Assembly: GCF_001202035.1 (NCBI RefSeq)
Contig: NZ_LGHT01000020.1
Span: 1-55,190 of the forward strand
Length of the DNA: 55,190 bases
Source: Pseudorhodobacter wandonensis
Lineage (GTDB): Bacteria; Pseudomonadota; Alphaproteobacteria; Rhodobacterales; Rhodobacteraceae
Reading direction: 5' to 3'
The stretch's first letter is position 1. Each line of letters starts with the position of its first letter. Below are positions 24,746 through 35,217 of the stretch, piece after piece. The notes beneath the pieces are model-generated. The model did not search any database. It was not told where the DNA came from and was given only the letters and a program-made list of their open reading frames with translations. The translations under genes and the position numbers were made by a program.

Positions 24746-25485
24746 ATGATCAGCAAAGTTTCACAGCCTCGCCTGATAGGTTTCCGGTTCCCTCGGTCCA
24801 TCATCGCCTATGCCGTTTGGGCGTACGATCAGTTTGCACTGAGCCTGCGCGATGTCGTGGATTTGTTAGCCGAACGGGGCGAGATCGTTTCGTATGAAAG
24901 CATCCGAGTGTGGTGCCAACGGTTCGGAACGCAGATGGCGGCCAAGATCCGTCACAACCGCCCGGTTCCTGCCGACAAATGGCACCTCGACGAAGTCGTG
25001 ATTTCAATTCGATGGCGAAAACACTGGCTTTGGCGTGCGATCGACGCCAACGGAGACGCGCCGAAGATCTTGATGCAAAGCCGCAGAAATGCCCATACTG
25101 CCAAGCGGTTCCTGATGAAGTTGATGAAGCGAAGAGGTGTGCCATGCGTCCTCGTGCCCCCCTCTCGTGACATTGCAGAGCAATGCACTGCCGGGCAGTG
25201 GACAAACTACGCAGTTATGGCGTGGCCGTCCGTGACCTTTGACCAAGCGTCGATTATCGTTCCCACAAGGGGTTGAACAACCGATCCGAGGCGTCGAATC
25301 GACACACGCGACGAAGAGAAAGGATCATGGGTCATTTCAAATCCCCACACAAGGCGCAGTGTTTTCAATCCGTCCATGATCAGACTTCCACCATCTTTCA
25401 TCCAAAGCGCCAGCGCTTTTCCGCAGCATCCTACCGCCAATTTCGGGCTGACGCGTTCAGCCTGCGGAACAACTATGCGGCCTAA
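24746..25485 (+). pseudogene. IS6-family transposase interrupted by a ~41-nt insertion
   Basis: The first part has the expected family sequence: FPRSIIAYAVWAYDQFALSL, VSYESIRVWCQRFG, the catalytic block KWHLDEVVISIRWRKHWLWR and LMKLMKRRGVPCVLV. Then 41-44 extra bases intervene and the family sequence resumes in another frame with DKLRSYGVAVRDL. A TGA follows almost at once (25241-25243), and then NNRSEASNRHTRRRERIM and FKSPHKAQCFQSVHDQTS appear, ending at TAA 25483-25485. The gene is therefore disabled by the insertion and by one stop. Apart from this it is well preserved, so the insertion is not simply part of a long decay. Confidence 0.85.
25157..25200 (+). repeat. Miniature hairpin insertion element, copy A (in IS6 transposase)
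   Basis: About 41 extra bases lie between the codons for VLV and DKLRSY of the IS6 transposase. The 5' end is CCCCCCTCTC, the 3' end TGCCGGGCAGTG. The centre forms CATTGC-AGA-GCAATG, with outer GTG/CAC pairing. Ends match copies B-D, while the stem sequence is different but still paired. It shifts the reading frame. Confidence 0.7.
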
Positions 25486-25546
25486 ATTTCCTCGTGATCA
25501 GGGCGCAGATCTTGGTCACGTCGCGACAGAAGGACCTGACAAAGCC

Positions 25547-25947
25547 GCGCTGCGTAAAGGCGGAGTTGGAACACCCCCAATTTGTGGTGAGATCGTCTGC
25601 AGACGTCAATTTTCGAATAAAATTCGCATAAGTATCTGTTTTAAATAAAGCAATCTGCTTTTGGCCTCACGAAAAACCCAAGCGTGAGTCTAAAAACTTA
25701 CAACTAAAGGCTGATGCTTCTTTTCCCCAAAGGTCGCGAATCTTGTGGTCCTTTCTGGTCTGCTCGACAAGATCTATGTGCGGTAACCTTTTCTTAATAA
25801 CTTTTTAGATCCGCCAATCGGTAACTTACCAAAATTTGGCTGCCAAACGCCGATTAGCGCAACAAACCGACTTTTTGCCCGCGCAAGCGGTGCGACAAAG
25901 CTTCGAGTCGTCAGCTTGAAGTACATTCACCAACGGGGGAATTTAAA
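25547..25947. other. A+T-rich upstream region of the RTX peroxidase gene
   Basis: No gene is supported here. The segment 25610-25870 is A+T-rich and is the likely promoter region of the peroxidase/secretion operon. A clear ribosome-binding site GGGGGA lies about 8 bases before the ATG at 25948. No promoter hexamers are claimed. Confidence 0.5.
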
Positions 25948-28900
25948 ATGGCTACCAGCTTTCACGTCAACGTCGAAGACCTCATGTTCATTCTGCGTCA
26001 AATCAAGATTTCAGAGGCGCATTCTGGAGGGCTTTCACTTACTCAAGCGATACAGAATGAATATGGCGGAACTGTGGCAGACGCTAATCTTGTACCTTTC
26101 GGGTTGCGCACTGTCGATGGCAGTTTAAACAACCTTGCGCCCGGCCAAGAAGGTTTTGGAGCAGCTGACCAGACATTTCCACGCATGTTGGACCCGATTT
26201 ATGTCAACGATGCCGATGGCGACAGCATCGATTTCAACGGGCCGGCGCCCGGCGGTGAAGTCGTACAGGGTAACTATGGCATCACCGGAAATGTCGTCGA
26301 CGCAGATCCACGCACAATTTCAAATCTGATTGTCGACCAGAGCGTGAACAACCCTGCCGCGATCCTTGCGGCGTTGAAATATGCGGGCATTGAAGGCTCG
26401 GATGCAAGCGCCGCGCTGGCGGCAATTCAGGCCGCGAATGCGGCCGTCAAGGCGGCTCAACAAGCCGCTGCGGCGGCAACACCGACGGCGCTGGACGGGT
26501 TGCAGAACGTTATCGACACAGAGCTTGCTGAACTTGCTATTGCGCAGGCCGCTTATGATGCCGCCGTCGCTGCAGACACTTATGCGGGGCCTGCCAATCT
26601 TGCCGCAACTTCGCAAACAGCAGCCGACGCCCTTGTCGCGGCCATGAATGTGGTTGGTTCTGCAATTTTCGGAACAATTGTGGACCAAACGGATATCGAC
26701 AATGCCTTTGCCGCAGTGACCGCTGCGCAGGCGGCACTTGCGGCTGCCACGGCTGCCACCAATGCCCTAGCTGCCTTGCCAGAGGCAGCTCAGGCACTAT
26801 CCGTGCAGGGCGAAATGGCTTCGCTGGTCACGGTTCTTCAAGCATATGCAACGGGACTTTCGCTGGGCGAACCCGTCACTGCCGGCGATGAGTTGCAGCA
26901 GGTCGTTGATGCAACACGCTCCGCCGAATTCAATGCCGTGGAAGCTGCAGCTTTGGCGACGACGCTTCAGGCTCTTGTAGACCCGCTTGGCGACGTTGCA
27001 ACGACTCTTGCCGCGCTAAACACCGCGCAAGCCGAACTTCTTGCCGCGCAGAATGCACTTGCCGCAGCCCAGAATGCTGCAGCGGATGTGATTGCGGCCA
27101 AGGAAAACCTGATCACAGTTGCAAACGATCACGACGTACAAATTGGCGCAGACGGCGGGCTCGAAATTCCGAACCTTTCGCCTGATATCGGGTTGTCACC
27201 TGCCTTCAATTCCTGGATGACATTCTTCGGCCAGTTCTTCGACCACGGTTTGGATCTTGTTCCCAAAGCTGCCAATGGCACCGTATACATCCCACTGGAG
27301 GCTGACGATCCTTTGATCGCCGGCGCAGATGGCGTGTTTGGCACTGCTGACGACTTGGACGCAAGTCTGCGTTTCATGGCTGTGACCCGCGCTGCGATCG
27401 ACGCGGACGGCAATTCGATCAACCTGACAACGCCGTTCGTCGACCAGAACCAGACCTATACCTCACATGCATCGCATCAGGTTTTCCTGCGTGAATATAT
27501 ACGCGCCGACCTAAATGATGGCAGGGGCGTGGTCACGCTGTCGACTGGTGCCCTGCTGGATGGCACAACGGCCTCGGGGTCGCTGAACGGCGCAATCGCC
27601 AACTGGGGAGAGGTAAAGGCGCAGGCGCGCGAAATGCTGGGCATTGAGTTGACAGACATGGATGTCGGCAACGTGCCTTGGTTGCGCACCGATGCTTACG
27701 GCGAACTTATCCTCAGTGCTGACGGCTATGCGCAAGTCATCACCGGGGTAGGCGCGGACGGGATACCCAACACGGCGGACGACGTGGTTGTGTCCGGAAC
27801 GTCTGCCTCTCCGGTCAACCCGACGACAGTTGGCGCGCTGCGCACGGGTCACGCCTTCCTTGATGACATTGCGCATCATGCAGCACCGGGCATGGTCGAC
27901 CATGATCACAATCCAGCAACGCCTATGGTGATGAAAACCGAGGACGTCGATGTCGACCTCAATGGCGATGGCATCATTGACGCTGCTGAAATGATTGCAG
28001 ATGACGGGATTTCCACGACCTACGACGGTGAAATGCTGGACGCGCATTTCATCACCGGCGATGGTCGTGGCAACGAGAACATTGCGCTGAGCGCCGTGCA
28101 CTCGGTTTTCCACAGCGAGCACAACCGCATTCTGGAAGAAAACAAGCACACCATTCTTGAAACCGGCGATATGGCCTTTATCAACGAATGGCTATTGCTT
28201 GATCTTACAGAGGCGCAAGTTGCTGCAATTCCGACCGATCCCGCAGCGCTGGCTACTTTCATGGACACGCTTGTCTGGGACGGCGAGCGTCTGTTCCAAG
28301 CGGCGCGCTTTACCACCGAAATGCAGTATCAGCACTTGGTGTTTGAAGAATTCGCCCGGCGCATCCAACCTGCCGTCGATCCATTCGTGTTCACCCACTC
28401 ACCTGATATCGATGCGGCCATCGTCGCTGAATTCGCGCATACCGTGTACCGCTTTGGGCACTCTATGCTCGTCGATACGGTCGACCGCTTTGACAACGAC
28501 CTTCAGTTGGTGAACGGGACCAGTGAACAGATCACTTTGATCGATGCGTTCCTCAACCCTCAGGCATTCGTCGCCAGTGGCGCCAGCCTGGAAGAGGTGA
28601 TCAGCAATATCGTCCGCGGTGCTACACGCGATGTTGGCAATGAGATGGACGAATTCGTCGTGCCTTCGCTGCAAAGCAACCTCTTGGGGCTGCCGCTTGA
28701 CCTTGCCGCAATCAATATCGCGCGTGGTCGTGATACCGGCATCCCTTCGCTGAATGAGGCGCGCAAACAGTTCTACGCAGATTACGGTCTGGCCGATATT
28801 AAGCCCTATACAAGCTGGATCGACTTTGCCCAGCACATCAAAAACCCAGCCTCGATCATTAACTTTATTGCGGCTTACGGCACCCATGCAACGATCACCG

Positions 28901-31900
28901 GTGTCGACACGATTGAAGGCAAGCGCGCCGCCGCAATGCAATTGCTGGCCGACTATGGCGATAGCGGCTCGGTTGGTCACGCCGATGCCGTTGCATTCTT
29001 GAATGCGACTGGCGTGTACAACACGATTGAACTTGGTGGCATGAACAATGTCGATTTCTGGATCGGCGGCCTTGCCGAGGAACTGAATGAATTCGGCGGC
29101 ATGCTCGGCTCGACCTTCAATCTGGTATTCGAATTCCAGATGGAAAAGCTGCAAACTGGCGACCGTTTCTATTACCTTAGCCGGACACAAGGTACCAACC
29201 TGCTCAACCAGTTGGAGCCAAACACGTTCACCGACCTTGTTATGCGGAACTCAACGCTGGGTGACGACTATGCGACCCATCTTAATCCAAACTTGTTCGT
29301 AACACCGGACCATATTTTTGAATTGGACGGTGCGATTGCGCAAACGGATTACAATGCCGAGAATACCGCATCGCAAGCCGATGGTGGCTTTGACCCGGTT
29401 CACGAAGACCCCTTCTTGCAATTGATCGACCCAAAGGTTGTGCGCGTTAGCGGTACTGTGGGTCCGGATGGTCATTACTCAGGTGGCTACCTCAAATACA
29501 GTGGCGGTGAGCATGTTGTGCTTGGCGGTACCGAAGGGAATGACACGCTGATTGGTGACAAAGGTATTGATGGAATCTGGGGTGACGGCGGCAATGACTA
29601 TATCAACGCCGGCATGGAATCCGACAACGTCTTTGGCGGCGACGGTGACGACATCATCGAAGACCCCTTCGGCGATGACGTGTTGCGCGGTGAAGGCGGC
29701 AATGACGTCATCAGCGCGGGGTCGGGTCTCGACCTGATTTTTGGCGGCGACGGTCAAGATTACATCATCGTTGGCCAAGACGATAAAGAAGCGTTTGGCG
29801 ACGAAGGTGACGACTTTATCCTTGGCGGCACTGGTAACGACTTCTTGCTGGGCAACGAAGGCAATGACTGGATTGAAGGTGGCGATGGCTTTGACGTCAT
29901 TGCGGGTGACAACTCGGAACTGTTCTTTAACTCGTCGATCGTCGGCCATGACGTCGCTTGGGGTCAGTCCAACGACCAAGACTACGACCTTGAATCCGGT
30001 GATGATATTGCACTTTCCGGCCCTGGCATCCAGCGATTTGAAGGGATGTTTGGCTTTGACTGGGCCATTGGCAAATATGATGTCGAGGGTGTCAAGTTCG
30101 ACTTCGCAGTCCCAATTTTTACCACGATTGTAACGGATATCTTGAAAGACCGGTTTGACCAAATCGAGGCAGCCTCGGGTTGGGTTTACGATGATATTCT
30201 TGATGGAGACGACCGTGGCCACACCAATGGTGGCTCGTCTGCACCGGATTCAGTACCGGTCGAGTTGTTCGCTGACCACATCCTGAATCAAGAAGGGATC
30301 GACAGGATCGACGGGCTGCGCACGCTTCTGAATGGCGGTCTTGAAAATGTGGCTGGGAATAACCTCGTCGCCATGAACTCCATCTTCGGAACCCAATCGG
30401 CAACCTTCCAAAACGGGAACATCTTGCTTGGCGGTGACGGGAATGACGCGCTGCGTGGCCGCGGTGGCTACGACATTCTGGACGGCGATGCCTGGCTGAA
30501 TGTGCGTATCAAGATCATGCACGACGGTGTCGAATACTCGGCAGAATCGATGAACACCGATGAAAATGTCGCAGGGGAATTTTCCGGCTTTGTGTTCAAT
30601 GTGGTCGATGGCGTGCCAGATCTTACAAGCAAAGCTTTCGGTGGCCGCACGCTGAACTCTCTGATGCTTGACGGAACAATTAACCCCGGCAACCTTAGCA
30701 TCGTACGTGAGATCAAATACGATGACACCAATGTTTCCGGCGCCGGCCGCAATGTGGATACTGCGGTGTTCCAAGGCACACGTGACGAATATGACATTGA
30801 AGGCATCACGCAAAACCAAAACACTGGCGCCTATACTGGCACTGCGCGTGACGTAGATGGCGATGGCTTCATCAAAGTGCGTGACCGTGACACGGGTGCG
30901 ATTGGTGCGACGGTCGTTCAGATCATAGACGGCGTGGCAACCCAGGTCACTCTTAACAGCCGTGGCGCGTTGACAGACGATATCGATCTGCTGCGGAACA
31001 TGGAGCAGCTGCAGTTCGCAGATCAGACTATTGTGGTAGGCGTCCCTGCGAACAGCCTTGCCACGGGGACTGTCACGATCGACGATCAGACGCCAATCGT
31101 GGGTCAAGTATTGACCGCGACGCTGTCGAACTTTGCCGATGCGGACGGCCTGACGCTTGACACAAATGGTCTGCCTGTCGGTCTGAATTTCGAATGGCAA
31201 ACCACGGAAGTGGGTAGCAATGCCGGCTGGACCACGATTCAGACAAGTCTTACCTACACCGTGCGTCCGGTCGACCCCGGCCATATCCTGCGCGCCGTGG
31301 CGGTGTTCAAGGATGATACCGGTGTTACTGAGCGGATCGCTTCCGCCCCAACTGCCGATCCGACGGCACCTTTCATCGTTGCCGAAAACAGCGCCGCGGG
31401 GACGGTCGTCGGCCTGACGATCCCGTTCAGCGTGGATTACGACCCGCAGCCAATCAACGGGCAACCACCTGCGGATGTGGATCTGGCAACGATTCACCAC
31501 GAAATTGACCCGAACAACAATGCGGGCGGCCGGTTCACGGTTATATCGAACGGTTTTGATATCAACGGTTTCCCGCGCTTCTCGCTGGTGGTCAACCCGG
31601 CTCTCAACAATACGGGGCCGCTGGATGCGCTGGATACACGGGTGTTGCTGAACTACGAGGCACCAGTACATACGCCGGCCAACCAGTCGCACCAAAACCC
31701 AGACAACCAGTATGAGGTCGTCATCAATACTTATGACGTACCCGGCGGCACGCTGGTGGCAGTGCGGCAGTTCACCGTGTTGCTGACCGATGTGGCCGAA
31801 GGGACTGTTGACGCAGCACCTGTGCTGGATCTGGTCGGGATCACGACGGTTACCAGTGGCAGCTACCGTGAAGAATTCACCGCTGACAGCTATACCGGAA

Positions 31901-34900
31901 TTGACCAACCCTCGCCTTCGAACACGGCTTGGACGACGGACTGGGTCGAAGGTGGCGGCGAAAATGACAACTCATCGAACGGTGGCGACATTGAAATCGT
32001 CAGTTTCAACGGCAGCAATCAGCTTCGGTTTGATGATGGCGTTGATGGTGGTGAGAATATCACCCGCGCAGTCGATCTGTCCGGCGCAACTTCGGCGACG
32101 TTATCGTTCAACTATTTCATGGGTGATCTAGAAACCGGTGAAAACATAGTCGTCGAAGCGCGGTTGGGGAATGGCAACTGGGTCGAAGTCGGCACGGAAA
32201 ACTTGTTCAATGGTAATAGCAACAACGGTGGCCGCACGGTCAGCGGCGTATTCGAGTTCGATTTGCCACAAGCGGTGATCGGCGCTGCAACCGAGATACG
32301 GTTCCGTGCCGAAGGATCTTGGAACAATGGCGATGCATTCTATATCGACAACGTCAACATCGCCTATTCTTCCACAACCACGACCACGGCACCCCCTTAT
32401 GGCTACGACACAGCCTACACCGAAAATGGCGCTGCCGTTGCAATCGCTGACAATCCGGCGATAGCGGATGCGGACAACGCGTTCGTCATGGGTGCCACGG
32501 TCAAGCTGACCAACGCCCAAGCGCAAGACGTGTTGTCGATTGCAGGCGCCTTGCCTGCGGGCATCACGATGAGCTTTGGTCCTGCTGTGGCGGGTGAGAT
32601 TACCATGTATCTGGCTGGTCCAACATCATTTGCAGCGATGCAGACCGCAATTGGCCAGGTTCGGTTTGAAAACACCGGCGACAACCCGACGGCCATCGCC
32701 CGTATAATCAACGTGACGGTCAACGACGGCGAGAAGGAAAGCAATTTCGCAACCGCGACGATCAACGTGACGGAAATCTCAGAACCGTTCGTGGCGGGCG
32801 ATGACCGTATCGTGACGAATATCGGCAACGGTCCTGCAATCATCGTCCCGGAATGGGCGTTGCTGGACAATGACATCGACCCAGACGGACCTGCGGCAGT
32901 GGCGGATATCACCGCCATCAGCGGTGCAAGCAGCCTGACCGCCACTCTGGCACCGGCTGGCAGCGTTTCAATCGTCGATACCGGGAATGGCTTCTTCAAC
33001 ATCGGCGGCTCGTTCAACTATTCCGCGAACTATGGTGCTCAGTCGGATGTTGCCAATGTTCAGGTAGTTCGTGACACCCTAGGGGCGATCAGCGGCAACA
33101 ATGGCAACGACATCCTTGTCGGCGATGGTGGCAGCAGCACTTTCGATGGAGGCGCTGGCAATGACATTATCTTTGCAGGGGCTGGCGACGACACTATCAT
33201 CTGGAGTGCTAACAATAACGGCACGACGGATGGCCACGATTTTGTGGATGGTGGCGATCATTCCAACCCGGCGACATCCGGCGACGTCGTCATCACCGGA
33301 AATGGCGGTGTCACGGGAAATCGGCTGAACTTTACCGACAGCACCGCTGGCAACGAAACGATCAGTCGCGCGGTCGCCCTGAACCCGTCAGAAACGGCTA
33401 CGCTCAGCTTCACTTGGAGACTCGACGATACTGACGGTCCGTTCTTTATCTTCCCCGGTGACGACACGGATGTTCAGGCCTTTGACGGGACAAACTGGGT
33501 GACTATCGCTACTCTTGATGGTGGAATTGCCGAGGATACGGACCACAACTTCTCGCAGGCGCTGACCGCGCCGTTTATCGGCGCACACACTGCAATCCGG
33601 TTCGTCTCACCCAACCTAAGCAATGGCGAAAATATCTACATCGACAACGTTCAGATTGCCACACCAAGCGGCACCTACCGCGACGAGTTTGGCACCCAAG
33701 CCTACAACAACTCGAACGGCACTCTGCCATGGACGACCTCATGGACAGAGACGAACGAACCCGCCGGTGCGGACACCTTTGTCATCAACGGCAATGACGA
33801 GGACGAAACCTTCCGTGTCTATTCACGGGCGGCGGCTCTCGTTGTCGCCAGTCTTGCGGCGGCGATAAGGGCGGATGCCGAAATCATCATCACGCGGAAT
33901 GTTGATGGTGGTGAGCCGGATGCCGACGATATTATTGCCCAGCTCGACAATGTTGAAGAGATCATCATCAACACCAATGGCGGCAACGACACTGTTATCC
34001 CGATCGGAAACTTCGATCCGACCAGTCTTGCCTATAATACCATCTGGGTGGACGGCGGCACGGGTGACGACACTGTCGACATCGCGGGACTGGCATCTAA
34101 TCACCGCGTCGTGTTGACCACCGACGGAGGGAATGACCGGATCGTTGGAGGGGACCGGGCGCAGGATATGGTCCAAAACCCTGACGGCACTGAAGCGGAA
34201 ACCGAAGAAGCAGAAGAGCCAGAAGAGAACAATGCTTCGGGCGAGGATACTTCAGGGTCACCAGAAAATCCTGAGCAGGATACAGGTACCTCTGACCAAC
34301 CTGCCGGGCAACCCAACAGCAACGGAGGGACTTCAGGTGCCGATGTGCTGACGGGCACCGAGCAAGGCGAAACGATCATGTCCTTGGGCGGGAACGACAT
34401 TGTCTTCGCTGCAGGAGGTGCTGACAACGTCCTGGCAGGTGCCGGCAAAGACATGGTCTTTGGTGACAGCGGCAATGACCGCATCTTCGGCGATGGCGGC
34501 GACGACTTCCTAAATGGTGGAGGCGGCAATGACATGGTTGTCGGTGGCGCTGGCAATGACCACTTTGTGGCCGAGGCTGGCGATGGCAACGACACCTACT
34601 ATGGTGACGATGTCGATGGCGGCACGGGCAATGATACGCTCGACATGTCTGCTATTACCGCAAATATCAGTGCGGATCTCGGAAATGGCTATATGGAGCG
34701 CGGCGGTGTCTACAGCAGCGAAACCGGCCATGACACGCTCTGGAATGTCGAGAATATCGTCACTGGTTCCGGTGACGACATCATCACTGCGAGCAATTCC
34801 GTCAATGTGATTGATGGTGGCGATGGCAATGACATCTTCCGCTTTAACTCGGTTGCTGCCGCCAACGGCGATACAATCGCCAGCTTCCAGCCCGGCGACA

Positions 34901-35130
34901 AGATCGACCTAAGTGGGTTCGATGCAAATAGTAGCGCTGCGGGTCAACAAAGCTTCACACTGGTATCTGGTGGGATCACTGGCGGAGGCCAACTGGCGAT
35001 CACGCATGAAATGCATGACGACGGCGATTATACGGTCATCTCCGGCAATGTGACGGGCGGTGAAGACGCCGACTTCAAGATCAACGTAAGGGGCACGCAC
35101 GAACTGACGGCGTCCGATTTCAACCTCTGA
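25948..35130 (+). CDS. Giant secreted RTX protein with animal-type haem peroxidase domain (MopA-like)
   Basis: This 3060-residue protein has no N-terminal signal. Residues about 150-385 form an Ala-rich, probably coiled-coil segment. The haem peroxidase domain (about 390-1090) has the distal His433 in FFGQFFDHGLDLVPK, HSVFHSEHNRILEE, the proximal His838 in YRFGHSMLVD, and NIARGRDTGIPSLNEAR, the family signature. Calcium-binding GGxGxDxxx repeats occur at about 1193-1320, 2381-2418 and 2795-2900. Between them are jelly-roll/cadherin-like domains, two similar blocks beginning SGSYREEF/SGTYRDEF, and an acidic linker (about 2740-2795). RTX repeats and the adjacent exporter indicate type I secretion. 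Relatives include the Mn(II)-oxidising peroxidases (MopA) of Aurantimonas, Erythrobacter and Roseobacter. Mn oxidation here is inference. Confidence 0.92.
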   Translation: MATSFHVNVEDLMFILRQIKISEAHSGGLSLTQAIQNEYGGTVADANLVPFGLRTVDGSLNNLAPGQEGFGAADQTFPRMLDPIYVNDADGDSIDFNGPAPGGEVVQGNYGITGNVVDADPRTISNLIVDQSVNNPAAILAALKYAGIEGSDASAALAAIQAANAAVKAAQQAAAAATPTALDGLQNVIDTELAELAIAQAAYDAAVAADTYAGPANLAATSQTAADALVAAMNVVGSAIFGTIVDQTDIDNAFAAVTAAQAALAAATAATNALAALPEAAQALSVQGEMASLVTVLQAYATGLSLGEPVTAGDELQQVVDATRSAEFNAVEAAALATTLQALVDPLGDVATTLAALNTAQAELLAAQNALAAAQNAAADVIAAKENLITVANDHDVQIGADGGLEIPNLSPDIGLSPAFNSWMTFFGQFFDHGLDLVPKAANGTVYIPLEADDPLIAGADGVFGTADDLDASLRFMAVTRAAIDADGNSINLTTPFVDQNQTYTSHASHQVFLREYIRADLNDGRGVVTLSTGALLDGTTASGSLNGAIANWGEVKAQAREMLGIELTDMDVGNVPWLRTDAYGELILSADGYAQVITGVGADGIPNTADDVVVSGTSASPVNPTTVGALRTGHAFLDDIAHHAAPGMVDHDHNPATPMVMKTEDVDVDLNGDGIIDAAEMIADDGISTTYDGEMLDAHFITGDGRGNENIALSAVHSVFHSEHNRILEENKHTILETGDMAFINEWLLLDLTEAQVAAIPTDPAALATFMDTLVWDGERLFQAARFTTEMQYQHLVFEEFARRIQPAVDPFVFTHSPDIDAAIVAEFAHTVYRFGHSMLVDTVDRFDNDLQLVNGTSEQITLIDAFLNPQAFVASGASLEEVISNIVRGATRDVGNEMDEFVVPSLQSNLLGLPLDLAAINIARGRDTGIPSLNEARKQFYADYGLADIKPYTSWIDFAQHIKNPASIINFIAAYGTHATITGVDTIEGKRAAAMQLLADYGDSGSVGHADAVAFLNATGVYNTIELGGMNNVDFWIGGLAEELNEFGGMLGSTFNLVFEFQMEKLQTGDRFYYLSRTQGTNLLNQLEPNTFTDLVMRNSTLGDDYATHLNPNLFVTPDHIFELDGAIAQTDYNAENTASQADGGFDPVHEDPFLQLIDPKVVRVSGTVGPDGHYSGGYLKYSGGEHVVLGGTEGNDTLIGDKGIDGIWGDGGNDYINAGMESDNVFGGDGDDIIEDPFGDDVLRGEGGNDVISAGSGLDLIFGGDGQDYIIVGQDDKEAFGDEGDDFILGGTGNDFLLGNEGNDWIEGGDGFDVIAGDNSELFFNSSIVGHDVAWGQSNDQDYDLESGDDIALSGPGIQRFEGMFGFDWAIGKYDVEGVKFDFAVPIFTTIVTDILKDRFDQIEAASGWVYDDILDGDDRGHTNGGSSAPDSVPVELFADHILNQEGIDRIDGLRTLLNGGLENVAGNNLVAMNSIFGTQSATFQNGNILLGGDGNDALRGRGGYDILDGDAWLNVRIKIMHDGVEYSAESMNTDENVAGEFSGFVFNVVDGVPDLTSKAFGGRTLNSLMLDGTINPGNLSIVREIKYDDTNVSGAGRNVDTAVFQGTRDEYDIEGITQNQNTGAYTGTARDVDGDGFIKVRDRDTGAIGATVVQIIDGVATQVTLNSRGALTDDIDLLRNMEQLQFADQTIVVGVPANSLATGTVTIDDQTPIVGQVLTATLSNFADADGLTLDTNGLPVGLNFEWQTTEVGSNAGWTTIQTSLTYTVRPVDPGHILRAVAVFKDDTGVTERIASAPTADPTAPFIVAENSAAGTVVGLTIPFSVDYDPQPINGQPPADVDLATIHHEIDPNNNAGGRFTVISNGFDINGFPRFSLVVNPALNNTGPLDALDTRVLLNYEAPVHTPANQSHQNPDNQYEVVINTYDVPGGTLVAVRQFTVLLTDVAEGTVDAAPVLDLVGITTVTSGSYREEFTADSYTGIDQPSPSNTAWTTDWVEGGGENDNSSNGGDIEIVSFNGSNQLRFDDGVDGGENITRAVDLSGATSATLSFNYFMGDLETGENIVVEARLGNGNWVEVGTENLFNGNSNNGGRTVSGVFEFDLPQAVIGAATEIRFRAEGSWNNGDAFYIDNVNIAYSSTTTTTAPPYGYDTAYTENGAAVAIADNPAIADADNAFVMGATVKLTNAQAQDVLSIAGALPAGITMSFGPAVAGEITMYLAGPTSFAAMQTAIGQVRFENTGDNPTAIARIINVTVNDGEKESNFATATINVTEISEPFVAGDDRIVTNIGNGPAIIVPEWALLDNDIDPDGPAAVADITAISGASSLTATLAPAGSVSIVDTGNGFFNIGGSFNYSANYGAQSDVANVQVVRDTLGAISGNNGNDILVGDGGSSTFDGGAGNDIIFAGAGDDTIIWSANNNGTTDGHDFVDGGDHSNPATSGDVVITGNGGVTGNRLNFTDSTAGNETISRAVALNPSETATLSFTWRLDDTDGPFFIFPGDDTDVQAFDGTNWVTIATLDGGIAEDTDHNFSQALTAPFIGAHTAIRFVSPNLSNGENIYIDNVQIATPSGTYRDEFGTQAYNNSNGTLPWTTSWTETNEPAGADTFVINGNDEDETFRVYSRAAALVVASLAAAIRADAEIIITRNVDGGEPDADDIIAQLDNVEEIIINTNGGNDTVIPIGNFDPTSLAYNTIWVDGGTGDDTVDIAGLASNHRVVLTTDGGNDRIVGGDRAQDMVQNPDGTEAETEEAEEPEENNASGEDTSGSPENPEQDTGTSDQPAGQPNSNGGTSGADVLTGTEQGETIMSLGGNDIVFAAGGADNVLAGAGKDMVFGDSGNDRIFGDGGDDFLNGGGGNDMVVGGAGNDHFVAEAGDGNDTYYGDDVDGGTGNDTLDMSAITANISADLGNGYMERGGVYSSETGHDTLWNVENIVTGSGDDIITASNSVNVIDGGDGNDIFRFNSVAAANGDTIASFQPGDKIDLSGFDANSSAAGQQSFTLVSGGITGGGQLAITHEMHDDGDYTVISGNVTGGEDADFKINVRGTHELTASDFNL

Positions 35131-35140
35131 TTTGCGACAT

Positions 35141-35170
35141 CTCGCGGGCGGATCGAAACCCGCCCGCGAG
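35141..35170 (+). terminator. Strong intercistronic stem-loop between RTX peroxidase and exporter genes
   Basis: CTCGCGGGCGG (35141-35151) pairs perfectly with CCGCCCGCGAG (35160-35170) across an 8-base loop, 10 bases after the peroxidase stop and 47 bases before the exporter start. No U-run follows. It probably reduces but does not abolish read-through, or stabilises the large message, giving more substrate than transporter. Confidence 0.65.
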
Positions 35171-35217
35171 GATTTGGTAGAAATCACATTTTAGTCCTGT
35201 TGGGTTGGGGGAACACA

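Larger units (their letters stand above)
24696..25546 (+). mobile_element. IS6-family insertion sequence, 851 bp, inactive
   Basis: A perfect 13-bp terminal inverted repeat GGCTTTGTCAGGT (24696-24708) / ACCTGACAAAGCC (25534-25546) flanks a transposase gene of IS6 type. The length is typical of the family. The flanking 8 bases (AGTGACCT and GCGCTGCG) do not match, so no target duplication survives. The transposase is broken by a small hairpin insertion at 25157-25200. Confidence 0.88.

Noticed and set aside
25948-35130. Long antisense open frames opposite the RTX peroxidase gene (for example 30250-31908 minus)
   Set aside because: They are codon-bias shadows of a repetitive G+C-rich gene with no recognisable protein family.
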